Source: Maribacter polysiphoniae
Lineage (GTDB): Bacteria > Bacteroidota > Bacteroidia > Flavobacteriales > Flavobacteriaceae
DNA length: 64,000 nucleotides
Reading direction: 5' to 3'
NCBI RefSeq assembly: GCF_003148665.1
Contig: NZ_QGGQ01000003.1
Span: 310,001-374,000 of the forward strand
The notes under the pieces were generated by a model. That model saw only the letters and a program-made list of their open reading frames with translations, was not told the origin of the DNA and made no database searches. The translations under genes and the position numbers were made by a program. Positions 16,704 through 23,754 of this stretch are shown piece after piece; positions within the stretch are counted from its first letter, which is position 1, and every line of letters begins with the position of its first letter.

Positions 16704-17492
16704 ATGTCGGAAACCCTATATAAAGTACTGGATTTCAGTCGGCCGATAGACCGACAGTCTTTCGTTGAGGTCATCAGTGAACTGGATGGTCTTTCCCCTT
16801 CCCACAAAAAGACCACGCTTTCGGACGAGCAACTGAAAACCCTCATCACGGCCATCTTTACGTATGGGCTTCATTATGACGAGGTATCCGAAGGGCAACG
16901 GGAACTGCTGTTAAAGGCAATTCTGGAAGGCAAACAACCACTGTTCGACCTATCCCAAACCTTTGTAAGACATCTGATGAACAATCTGGATAGTCCTGCG
17001 ATGTTACAGTTGGAAGCACTCCAAAATATCGAATGTGATTTGAAACGGCCATTGTCCAATGAACCGCTAGCGGATTTTGTAGAAATGGAACTATTGGACC
17101 AAGCTACGTCATACCGAAAATGGGAATATGGCCGATTCTCCATAGCTTATTTAACAGCGCGTTTTTCGACGCAGGCCCAATGGAAAAAAGTGGAGAAAAC
17201 CGTGAAAGAAAAGAAACCACGCCCCGAAGCTTATCTCAAAAATTTTGATAAGGAACTGGAAAATGCACGCTATAGTCTCGATGCCCACGAACAAGTACTG
17301 CTACATCTTGTCGTAAAGGCAAAGCTCTGGCCTGGGAAGACTACAATGGCCGATTATTTGTTGGCGGGTTCTATAGTGCAACAACACCTGCTCGGCCTCT
17401 CCCTTCGGTCCGAAAAACTTGCCAAGGTCTTGGTAAATGCTATAGAGCGAACTCCAAACATAAACAAACGCAGGGGCGGACCTAAATTATGA
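16704..17492 (+). CDS. Uncharacterised mobile-element protein
   Basis: 262 residues; I do not recognise the family. It is a soluble, mainly helical protein with no signal peptide or membrane helix, a central basic stretch (KKVEKTVKEKKPRPEAYLKN, near 158-177) and a basic C-terminus (NKRRGGPKL). It starts 29 nt after the AbiEii toxin and its stop overlaps the next gene by ATGA, so the two genes are probably one unit placed just before the transfer origin and mob genes. A role in mobilization or regulation is possible but unsupported by motifs. Confidence 0.6.
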   Translation: MSETLYKVLDFSRPIDRQSFVEVISELDGLSPSHKKTTLSDEQLKTLITAIFTYGLHYDEVSEGQRELLLKAILEGKQPLFDLSQTFVRHLMNNLDSPAMLQLEALQNIECDLKRPLSNEPLADFVEMELLDQATSYRKWEYGRFSIAYLTARFSTQAQWKKVEKTVKEKKPRPEAYLKNFDKELENARYSLDAHEQVLLHLVVKAKLWPGKTTMADYLLAGSIVQQHLLGLSLRSEKLAKVLVNAIERTPNINKRRGGPKL

Positions 17493-17974
17493 TTCCGTCG
17501 GAAAAACTGCTCAGCTATCTGGAAGATTTGGCCAAGAAGGAACATCCCGAGGTCAACGGCAAGGAATATTCCCGGTCACAGGTTTTATTGGCCGAGCGTT
17601 TGGTACGTGATGTACAAAATGCAATCGGCATCGCTTCTCAAAAACCGAAACTTTCGCGTAGACGGGCCTTTATCGTCATCTTGGAAGAGCTTTATTACAA
17701 TGTACCCAAATACCCCGAAGAGCTTACCCTTCAGGGTATCCACCGAAGGGCTTCCCAACGGTTCGAGTATATGAACAGGGACATAAAATCCTTTACCACA
17801 CCCATGGAGGTGCATCCCAAAGACCCCTGTACTTTTTATGAGGACAACGCCCATGGCAAAGCTCGCTATAGATCTGCATTAAAGCATCTCGTATTGGAAT
17901 CCCATAGATATTTTGAGGTTCCTGAAGCCGAGGCTTCTCTCAAAACCCTTTTCGAGGACGTAAAACTTTGTTGA
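17489..17974 (+). CDS. Uncharacterised protein preceding the mob region
   Basis: 161 residues; not recognised. The sequence is helical and charged, with a segment (SRRRAFIVILEELYYNVP, about 56-73) that may be an amphipathic helix and conserved-looking aromatic and histidine positions in the last third (ESHRYFEVPEAEASL). It overlaps the preceding gene by 4 nt. About 170 nt of structured DNA separate it from mobC. No secretion signal is present. Confidence 0.6.
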   Translation: MIPSEKLLSYLEDLAKKEHPEVNGKEYSRSQVLLAERLVRDVQNAIGIASQKPKLSRRRAFIVILEELYYNVPKYPEELTLQGIHRRASQRFEYMNRDIKSFTTPMEVHPKDPCTFYEDNAHGKARYRSALKHLVLESHRYFEVPEAEASLKTLFEDVKLC

Positions 17975-17990
17975 ATCCATTTACCGTACA

Positions 17991-18133
17991 ACACTCGGTG
18001 TACGACAAAGTCCTTACTGAATTGCGATATGTTTTAGGTTTGGCCTAAGTTAATCGGAGGTCACGTAGCAAGCCATGTTTTTGCAAGCAAAAACCGCTCA
18101 CTTCGTTCGCGAGGCTTGTCGGGGATCCTCCCC
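17991..18133 (+). other. Candidate origin of transfer (oriT) upstream of mobC and relaxase
   Basis: Four inverted repeats lie in 143 bases directly before the mob genes: ACAC/GTGT around TCG (17991-18001), TTAGG/CCTAA (18034-18048), a perfect 8-bp-arm palindrome GTTTTTGC-AA-GCAAAAAC (18077-18094) nested inside CAAGCC/GGCTTG (18069-18118), and GGGGA/TCCCC (18121-18133). Such structure immediately upstream of mobC and a MOBP relaxase is characteristic of oriT. The nick site cannot be identified from sequence alone. Confidence 0.55.
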
Positions 18134-18146
18134 AAACCCCTGGATT

Positions 18147-18488
18147 ATGGCACGGCCAAAAAAGGATATTGAATCATTGAAAGCGATACGGGTCAATGTA
18201 CGCATGACGGTCAATGAATACCTTATAGTTTCTAGAAATGCGGCCACGTTGGGCATGGGCATACCGGACTACATCCGTAAAAAGGTAACGGGCAGACCGC
18301 TACCAAGAACCAAGGTGACACCGGAGGACAGACGATTGTTCGTCGAGTTGAGCCGGATCGGCAACAACATCAACCAACTGACCAAAAACGCACATTTGCG
18401 TATGCATTCCCCTAAAGACTTGTATCGTCGCTTGGGAGAGTTGCGGCACCTCTTGCATGAATTAAAGTCGAATATCACCAACAAATGA
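18147..18488 (+). CDS. MobC-like relaxosome accessory protein
   Basis: 113 residues from the ATG at 18147 (MARPKKD). Upstream in-frame codons reach 18075 but run through the oriT repeats and are not used. The N-terminal part resembles a ribbon-helix-helix DNA-binding domain (IRVNVRMTVNEYLIVSRNA), followed by the MobC block with RIGNNINQLTKNAH and a helical tail. MobC proteins bind near the nick site and assist strand opening by the relaxase. The stop overlaps the relaxase start by ATGA. Confidence 0.85.
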   Translation: MARPKKDIESLKAIRVNVRMTVNEYLIVSRNAATLGMGIPDYIRKKVTGRPLPRTKVTPEDRRLFVELSRIGNNINQLTKNAHLRMHSPKDLYRRLGELRHLLHELKSNITNK

Positions 18489-19513
18489 TTGCAAAACAGA
18501 TAAAGGGCAAGGATTTTTATGGACTGTTGGCCTACAACCAACAAAAGGTGGAACTGGGCCAGGCCACTGTGCTGGATGCGAATATAGAATTGGGCAGCCC
18601 GGTCGATATGACCAAGGAGTTCAATTTAATTCGGCAGTTACGCCCGAGACTTGGCAAAGCGGTCTATCATGTGTCCCTGAACCTGCCGCCGGGCGATAAG
18701 ATGCGTGATAGTGAATTCGTTTCGATAGGATTGGATTATCTCAAGGGAATGGGGTTCGATGACAACCAATATATCATGTACCGCCATGACGACCAAAGCC
18801 ATCAACACATCCATATCGTTGCCAATAGGGTAAAACTATCTGGAGCGCTGGTCAGCGATAGTAGGGACTACGAGCGCAGCGAACGCTTGGTACGCAAGCT
18901 GGAAAAGAAATTTGGTCTTTCAGAGCTACCGGACGCAAGCTTGGAAAGAGAGGCGGCACTAACTCAAAAAGAGATAGAAAAATCGCTCCGGACAGGCAAA
19001 GCACCGATTAAAAGCCTGCTTCAACATCATTTGAGGGAAGCGTTAAAACGTTCAGCTACTACAGAGGAATTCCTCTATGAATTGCTGTCAAGAAATATCC
19101 GGCCAAAATTCAATATCAGCAAGACCACGGGAAGGGTTTCCGGTATCTCCTTCAAATATGAAGAAGTGATTTATAAGGGCAGCAGCCTAGGCCGAAAATA
19201 TTCATGGAACAACATCATAAAAAAGATCGATTATGAACAAATCAGAGACCGTGCAGTTATTCTCGAAAATAATCATCCAGAACAAGGAAATAAAGGAGTT
19301 GTTGCTCCGGATACAGGCCAATCAAGTAACACTATCGGAAAGGCAAAAGATGCTGAGGGAGGGACAGTCCAAATTGGTGGAAAACCAAAATACGATTTGG
19401 GAGGCACTCAAAAGGATGGCCTAGATGACGAACCTTTCACTCCGTTCAAAATGGAACTGGAAGATTTCGACCGCAGGAAGCGAAAGAAGAAAAGAAGGAG
19501 AACAGGGAAATAA
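18485..19513 (+). CDS. MOBP-type relaxase (MobA-like mobilization nuclease)
   Basis: 342 residues. The N-terminal relaxase domain begins MIAKQIKGKDFYGLLAYN, and the metal-binding motif III is visible as HDDQSHQHIHIVANRV (H-x-H-x-H type, roughly residues 101-116). It nicks DNA at oriT and is led by the strand into the recipient. After about residue 160 the protein is helical, and the last 25 residues are extremely basic (RKRKKKRRR). It is translationally coupled to mobC. The length is shorter than large MobA-primase fusions, as expected for Bacteroidota mobilizable elements. A second open frame is nested in its 3' part. Confidence 0.88.
   Translation: MIAKQIKGKDFYGLLAYNQQKVELGQATVLDANIELGSPVDMTKEFNLIRQLRPRLGKAVYHVSLNLPPGDKMRDSEFVSIGLDYLKGMGFDDNQYIMYRHDDQSHQHIHIVANRVKLSGALVSDSRDYERSERLVRKLEKKFGLSELPDASLEREAALTQKEIEKSLRTGKAPIKSLLQHHLREALKRSATTEEFLYELLSRNIRPKFNISKTTGRVSGISFKYEEVIYKGSSLGRKYSWNNIIKKIDYEQIRDRAVILENNHPEQGNKGVVAPDTGQSSNTIGKAKDAEGGTVQIGGKPKYDLGGTQKDGLDDEPFTPFKMELEDFDRRKRKKKRRRTGK
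19233..19424 (+). CDS. Possible nested small helical protein inside the relaxase gene
   Basis: 63 codons in the +1 frame relative to the relaxase, ATG to TAG. The translation is unusually protein-like for an overlapping frame: MNKSETVQLFSKIIIQNKEI and then repeated heptad-like Leu/Ile/Gln positions suggesting a continuous amphipathic helix. The relaxase in this stretch is low-complexity and poorly constrained. This may be a genuine overlapping gene or a trace of a former separate gene fused by frameshift. Not recognised. Confidence 0.3.
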   Translation: MNKSETVQLFSKIIIQNKEIKELLLRIQANQVTLSERQKMLREGQSKLVENQNTIWEALKRMA

Positions 19514-19540
19514 AATAGGGTAGGGTATTATTGGAATTTA

Positions 19541-19786
19541 ATGGGCAACCAGGTAAACATACAGCCACTTAATTTGACCGGAAAGGCATTTTGCGAAAAG
19601 CTTGGTGTATCCTATAATGGCCAAATAATGCAAGCTTTACGGGAACTGGGTCTAGTTAGCTTTTTTAAGGTTGGTAAAAAATATCTGTATGCTTATGAGG
19701 ACATTGATTCGGTCAATCAAAAACTTCGCAGAGGGGAGATTTCGATTAAGGTTGACAATGGTTATTATATTACTTTGAACGAATAG
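19541..19786 (+). CDS. Small putative DNA-binding protein downstream of the relaxase
   Basis: 81 residues. The middle section (GKAFCEKLGVSYNGQIMQAL) looks like a helix-turn-helix of the MerR/excisionase kind, followed by a short beta-strand part (YLYAYEDIDSVNQKL) as in excisionases and small regulators. It lies 27 nt after the relaxase on the same strand, and after it begins the repeat-bearing region before tRNA-Leu. An Xis-like or regulatory role is plausible from size and position, but no family was firmly recognised. Confidence 0.5.
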   Translation: MGNQVNIQPLNLTGKAFCEKLGVSYNGQIMQALRELGLVSFFKVGKKYLYAYEDIDSVNQKLRRGEISIKVDNGYYITLNE

Positions 19787-20201
19787 AAGGAAAGGTAGAA
19801 AATGGCTTCACAAGATAACATTTTAAAAAAATTTACCTAGCTAAGATTTTGGGCTATATCTAAAAATGATTCGATAATATAATCAGTCTCTTTACAATAA
19901 GTGGATTTTGTAAAGAGTCAAATTTTTTTAATGTTACTTAATTGACTTTAAGGACAATTCAAGAATCATGATGAAAAGGCTTAATGTAAAGAGTTTGCAA
20001 TCTTATCAATTATTATAGGTCATATTTCCTGCCTTTTATTAGGTATGTAAGTTTGAAAATCTAGATTTACATAGCATTTTTCTTCAATTACAAGTCCCCC
20101 TATTTAAAGTGCATTACTAGATTCTTAAAATTATCACTAACCCTTCAAATTATTCGGATTTTTTTTATCAGTATAATTAATATTGAAGCTTATATGAGCA
20201 G
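19787..20201. other. AT-rich region with short repeats before tRNA-Leu (possible att arm sites)
   Basis: About 415 bases with no gene. A perfect 10-bp inverted repeat, CTCTTTACAA (19888-19897) and TTGTAAAGAG (19908-19917), is followed by another copy of TGTAAAGAG at 19985-19993. Short repeated words next to an integration-prone tRNA resemble arm-type binding sites of tyrosine recombinases or excisionases. Beyond that I see nothing. Confidence 0.4.
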
Positions 20202-20358
20202 ATTAGACTTAGGGGCTAAGCAAGAAAAAGTTCATAAAAATATTAATATGCGGGTGCGGAATTGGTAGACATGGTAGACTTAGGATTTATCCAAATAAAA
20301 GTTCTTAAAATATTGAAAAAGCGGGCGTGGTGGAATTGGTAGACACGCCAGACTTAGG
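20202..20358 (+). repeat. Tandem partial copies of the 5' half of tRNA-Leu
   Basis: The word TAGACTTAGG, the anticodon-arm core of the downstream tRNA, occurs at 20204-20213 and 20275-20284, and as CAGACTTAGG at 20349-20358. The intervals are 71 and 74 bases. The linkers are also related (AAAAGTTC, then T-A-rich bases, then GCGGG). The middle copy (20250-20290) still shows GCGGG, GGAATTGGTAGACA and the anticodon loop but is missing bases and cannot fold. The pattern is expected if recombination at the anticodon region displaced earlier 5' halves. Confidence 0.75.
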
Positions 20359-20402
20359 ATCTAGTGCTTCACGGCGTGGGAGTTCGAGTCTCCCCGCCCG
20401 CA
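20321..20402 (+). tRNA. tRNA-Leu (anticodon UAG)
   Basis: 82 bases. Acceptor arms GCGGGCG (20321-20327) and CGCCCGC (20395-20401) pair fully, with discriminator A at 20402; a D-loop AATTGGTAGA, a long class II variable arm and a T-arm GTTCGAGTC are present. The anticodon TAG is at 20355-20357. The anticodon stem CCAGA/TCTAG has one C-A mismatch (C28 at 20349 against A42 at 20363); the degenerate upstream copies have T at this place, which would restore pairing. CCA is not encoded. A terminator follows directly. Confidence 0.93.
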
Positions 20403-20405
20403 CTT

Positions 20406-20434
20406 AAAGCCGAAGATTTCTCTTCGGCTTTTTT
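20406..20434 (+). terminator. Rho-independent terminator after tRNA-Leu
   Basis: An 11-bp stem (AAAGCCGAAGA and TCTTCGGCTTT) around a TTTC loop, ending in a T-run. Confidence 0.9.
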
Positions 20435-20770
20435 ATTTCAAAAGCTCACAGAAAATAGGCATGGGTATAACATAGGTACAACATTTCTGCATTCCTCATC
20501 TTATAACACGATTTAGTCTTAATTGATTTCAAATGCGAGCATTTTTAAGTTTTACAGCTTTGCTTAAATCTTTTAGCAAATATTTAGAAATAGATAATCC
20601 CAAAATTCATTTGCGTTTTTTGAAAGTGTGAAAATTTGTTAAAATTTTGATTGAAATTTATTACTTTTAAAAAATCAAATTTAAGTTTTCCCCCACTTAT
20701 TTTTTTGATAATCTTAAGTCCACAGTTTTGTGAACCCTATGCCTATGTATAATACAAATGATTTCTATTG
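20435..20770. other. AT-rich intergenic region upstream of the Lamassu operon
   Basis: About 335 bases between the tRNA terminator and the first Lamassu gene. It is very AT-rich with no open frame of note and should contain the operon promoter, but no unambiguous TAnnTTTG element at a sensible distance was identified. No copy of the tRNA 3' end is seen here. Confidence 0.4.
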
Positions 20771-21835
20771 ATGAAAATTAAATTTTTAAAGGCAAGTAAT
20801 GGGGATGCTATCTATATCAATCTTTTAGATAAGAATGACCAACCAAGAAATATTCTTGTAGATGGCGGTCGTGAAGCTACTTACTTTGACAGGGTACGAA
20901 GAAATGGCCCTTTAAAAAGAGTAATAGATGACATTAAGTATAGGAAAGAAAATATTGATTTGCTCATTCTGTCCCATATAGATAACGACCATATTGAAGG
21001 ATTTCTGAAATGGTTTGAGCAGGATAAAAAAGCACCTGATTTTATTAAAGAAGTATGGTTCAATTCTGGTGAAGCAATTGCAAGGTATTTGAAAAAACCA
21101 AAAAACGATGATTTAGATTTATTCCTTGCTGATGGGTCTAATGTCCTTACTGGTGTAGATGAAGGAATAGAATTTCAAAAGTATCTTGAAAAGCATAATC
21201 TTGACCGTGATGGCATCATTAAAGCTGGATTAGAATGGGAAGGTTTCGGTTTAAAAGTCAATATTCTTACACCTACGCATAAACAGTTAGAGAATTTACT
21301 TGAACATTATCAGGAAAAAACAGGTGATATAAAATATACCGCAGCAGGAAATGATTGGCACAAAAATCTAAGTGACATAATTTCTGAAGAAAAAAATCCA
21401 TCTTTCCGATTTAGGCAAGACCGAAGTGAGAAAAACGGCAGTAGTATTACTCTATTAATTTCTTACAGAAATAAGAAGGTTTTACTGCTTGCAGATTCAC
21501 ATCCGAGCGAAGTATGTGCTGCTTTAAAAGATTTTGGCCATTCAAAAGAAAATGCCGTAAAGGTTGAGTTTATGCAAGTATCTCACCACGGCAGTAAAGC
21601 TAACAACAATAAAGAGTTGTTTGAGCTGGTAGATACCCAAAATTACATTATCAGTACTAATAGCTCAGGGCACGGCCACCCACATAAAAGTGTCATCGCA
21701 AGAATTGTATCTAAGAACCCAAAGGCAACCATCTATTCCAATTATGAGACAGTGGCCAATAATCTTCTCACTGAACAGGATAAAGCGGACTTCCCACAAT
21801 TACAAGTCAAACTAATTTCAAAGTTTCAAATTTAA
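20771..21835 (+). CDS. MBL-fold hydrolase, putative LmuA-type effector of a Lamassu/ABC-3C system
   Basis: 354 residues from ATG 20771 (a TTG just before it is not needed). It is a metallo-beta-lactamase fold of the ComEC/competence-like group: LLILSHIDNDHIEG carries the HxDxDH metal motif (H69, D71, D73, H74), ADSHPSE supplies another metal ligand region, and VSHHGSKANN with GHGHPHKSV forms the late histidine motifs. It could hydrolyse a phosphodiester or nucleic acid; the substrate is unknown. It is the first gene of a four-gene operon, 1 nt from the protease gene. In Lamassu systems the effector is released or activated by the SMC-like sensor upon infection. Confidence 0.8.
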   Translation: MKIKFLKASNGDAIYINLLDKNDQPRNILVDGGREATYFDRVRRNGPLKRVIDDIKYRKENIDLLILSHIDNDHIEGFLKWFEQDKKAPDFIKEVWFNSGEAIARYLKKPKNDDLDLFLADGSNVLTGVDEGIEFQKYLEKHNLDRDGIIKAGLEWEGFGLKVNILTPTHKQLENLLEHYQEKTGDIKYTAAGNDWHKNLSDIISEEKNPSFRFRQDRSEKNGSSITLLISYRNKKVLLLADSHPSEVCAALKDFGHSKENAVKVEFMQVSHHGSKANNNKELFELVDTQNYIISTNSSGHGHPHKSVIARIVSKNPKATIYSNYETVANNLLTEQDKADFPQLQVKLISKFQI

Positions 21836-21836
21836 A

Positions 21837-23237
21837 ATGAGCATCAATGATTTAAAAAAACATACTGTAAAGGTAGGTTCTGGAAGTGGGTGCGTGTTTC
21901 AGCCTATGGATGACGAATACACTTATATATTAACCGCAAAGCACCTTTTTCAAAATAAAAACGAAGAGACTGATGAATTAGAATATTTAAGTGATGGTGC
22001 AGAAATACCGTTAACTTTTTTGGATTTTGATGGCAATAAGTGGAATGTTCATTCGGAAACATTCACTATTTGCTTTGAAGAAAATTTCTTTCCTCATCAG
22101 AATTCTGATGCGGCAATTTTGAAAATAACATATCGTGCAGGTTTTGATAATATTCATATCAGAAAAAAGTGCCCACAAAACGAATTCTACCTAAGCGGAT
22201 TTCCAGGAAGACTAAGTCACCAAGATACATTAGGTAATACCGTTGCAACATTTGCAGTTACAAGATTTAAACAATCTGGTGATTTTTTTGATGTTGCTGA
22301 GTTAAGTAACCATAATTTAACAAGAGATGAAATCCAAGGCTGTTCAGGTGGTGGTATTATGGCTGTTGATGGCAAATCAAATGTTTTTATAACAGGAATA
22401 CAAAGTAGGATGGCCACTAATGTTGATTTATCTTTAGGTGAAATCGGATTTGTTCCTATAAGATACTATGAAGATATAGTTGAAATTTATAATGCTGCTG
22501 GAAAACTGGTAGAGTTGCTGCCGGTTTTTCTCAAATCATTTGTTTCACTTATTGGCGACACTTTTCAAATGGGCTCAGCACCAATACACAAGGAAGAAGC
22601 TGCACTTTCAGACCTTCTCACGGCAAAAGCTGAACTAATTCGACAAAGTGATTTAACACCTTTGGGTCTTAAGAGCTTTATGGGTGACGAACGTCTTTTG
22701 GTTAATTGTAAAGACAATGTTGAGCTTCGTCGCAAAAAAGTATGGACTTTTTGGTTAGAGCTGTTGGTGATTTTGAATATCGCTAAAGATAAACTACATA
22801 ATGCCGAAGACTTAGATGCACTTACCCAAAACATCAGGTTTTTTTATTCCAATACCGATAAGGATTTTTTGGATGAGCATTTACAAGACCTATGGAAAGT
22901 TGATTATACTGATTTAGCTGATGGTGGACTTGTGATTTTTGCTTCAAATCAAAAAAGGCAGAGTGCGGTTACCAAGGGTGTACTCGATTTGTGTGATATA
23001 GTGCCAAACATATCATCAGCACGCAGAGAATTTGCGAAAGTACAAAACGAAGCTTTTGCTTCTGACGCTATAAATATTGCTGAAACACTTGATTTTCCAT
23101 TTGACCGTTTTAAATATACCAATATAGCAACATTTAAGGAAGATGCAGCACTGGACCTTGATGAAAAATTTGTTGATATGAAACCAGTAGAGTGTTATCC
23201 TTTATTAAAAGAATTATATGAAAGACTCTTACCGTGA
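21837..23237 (+). CDS. Trypsin-like serine protease effector of the Lamassu/ABC-3C system
   Basis: 466 residues. The N-terminal half is a chymotrypsin-fold protease with an apparent catalytic triad: H36 in YILTAKHLF, D91 in NSDAAIL and S170 in GCSGGGI. There is no signal peptide, so it is cytosolic, as expected for a defence effector rather than a secreted protease. The C-terminal half (about 230-466) is helical with no recognised fold and probably binds the other subunits. It overlaps the next gene by 20 nt. An MBL hydrolase together with a protease matches, from memory, the Hydrolase-Protease subtype of the Lamassu family. Confidence 0.8.
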   Translation: MSINDLKKHTVKVGSGSGCVFQPMDDEYTYILTAKHLFQNKNEETDELEYLSDGAEIPLTFLDFDGNKWNVHSETFTICFEENFFPHQNSDAAILKITYRAGFDNIHIRKKCPQNEFYLSGFPGRLSHQDTLGNTVATFAVTRFKQSGDFFDVAELSNHNLTRDEIQGCSGGGIMAVDGKSNVFITGIQSRMATNVDLSLGEIGFVPIRYYEDIVEIYNAAGKLVELLPVFLKSFVSLIGDTFQMGSAPIHKEEAALSDLLTAKAELIRQSDLTPLGLKSFMGDERLLVNCKDNVELRRKKVWTFWLELLVILNIAKDKLHNAEDLDALTQNIRFFYSNTDKDFLDEHLQDLWKVDYTDLADGGLVIFASNQKRQSAVTKGVLDLCDIVPNISSARREFAKVQNEAFASDAINIAETLDFPFDRFKYTNIATFKEDAALDLDEKFVDMKPVECYPLLKELYERLLP

Positions 23238-23754
23238 TATAAGGGAAATATTCAAAAATGATTTTTCTGAGACCACAGTTGAAGTTACTACTGTGGAATT
23301 AGAGAAGGGTATAACCCATTGTATTTTTCTTAAAATACCCGATGAAAAATTCTTGTTAGAAAACTGGAAAGCTATAACAAATAATATAGCATTGAATTAT
23401 CAAAATCATCTTGAAACAAGTTTTGAAAAATGGAATATCTATCTGTTCTTTTTAACGTCGCAAGCTATTGAAGATATTGATTTAAAATATACCATAGAGA
23501 ACAACACCTTTTCCAGCCGAAAAATTGTTGAAGATGCCTCTCTGTCACAAGAAGCTCTAATTAAGAAACACGTCAACAATGAGCTGACCTTAGAAGCTGA
23601 TGTAATTAGAAGTGAGTCCGTTGATTTCTTATACGACCCCATAATTTACGATGTCTTGAAAGATAAAAGAATTAAGAAAAAGAACATTTTGCCAGAACAA
23701 TTAAATCTTGCGTATGATGAGTTAATCACTAAATTTAGAGAGGAAGAAGAATGA
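23218..23754 (+). CDS. Small middle component (LmuC-like) of the Lamassu/ABC-3C system
   Basis: 178 residues with no enzymatic motif. It lies between the effectors and the ATPase with overlaps on both sides (20 nt and ATGA), exactly where ABC three-component systems carry their middle component. The sequence alternates strand-like and helical parts (GITHCIFLKIP, WNIYLFFLTSQAIEDI) and ends in a charged helix. It probably bridges the effector and the SMC-like ATPase. Function is inferred from operon architecture. Confidence 0.7.
   Translation: MKDSYRDIREIFKNDFSETTVEVTTVELEKGITHCIFLKIPDEKFLLENWKAITNNIALNYQNHLETSFEKWNIYLFFLTSQAIEDIDLKYTIENNTFSSRKIVEDASLSQEALIKKHVNNELTLEADVIRSESVDFLYDPIIYDVLKDKRIKKKNILPEQLNLAYDELITKFREEEE

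Noticed and set aside
18075-18146. Longer mobC start
   Set aside because: The added codons run through the oriT repeats; the ATG at 18147 matches the family N-terminus.
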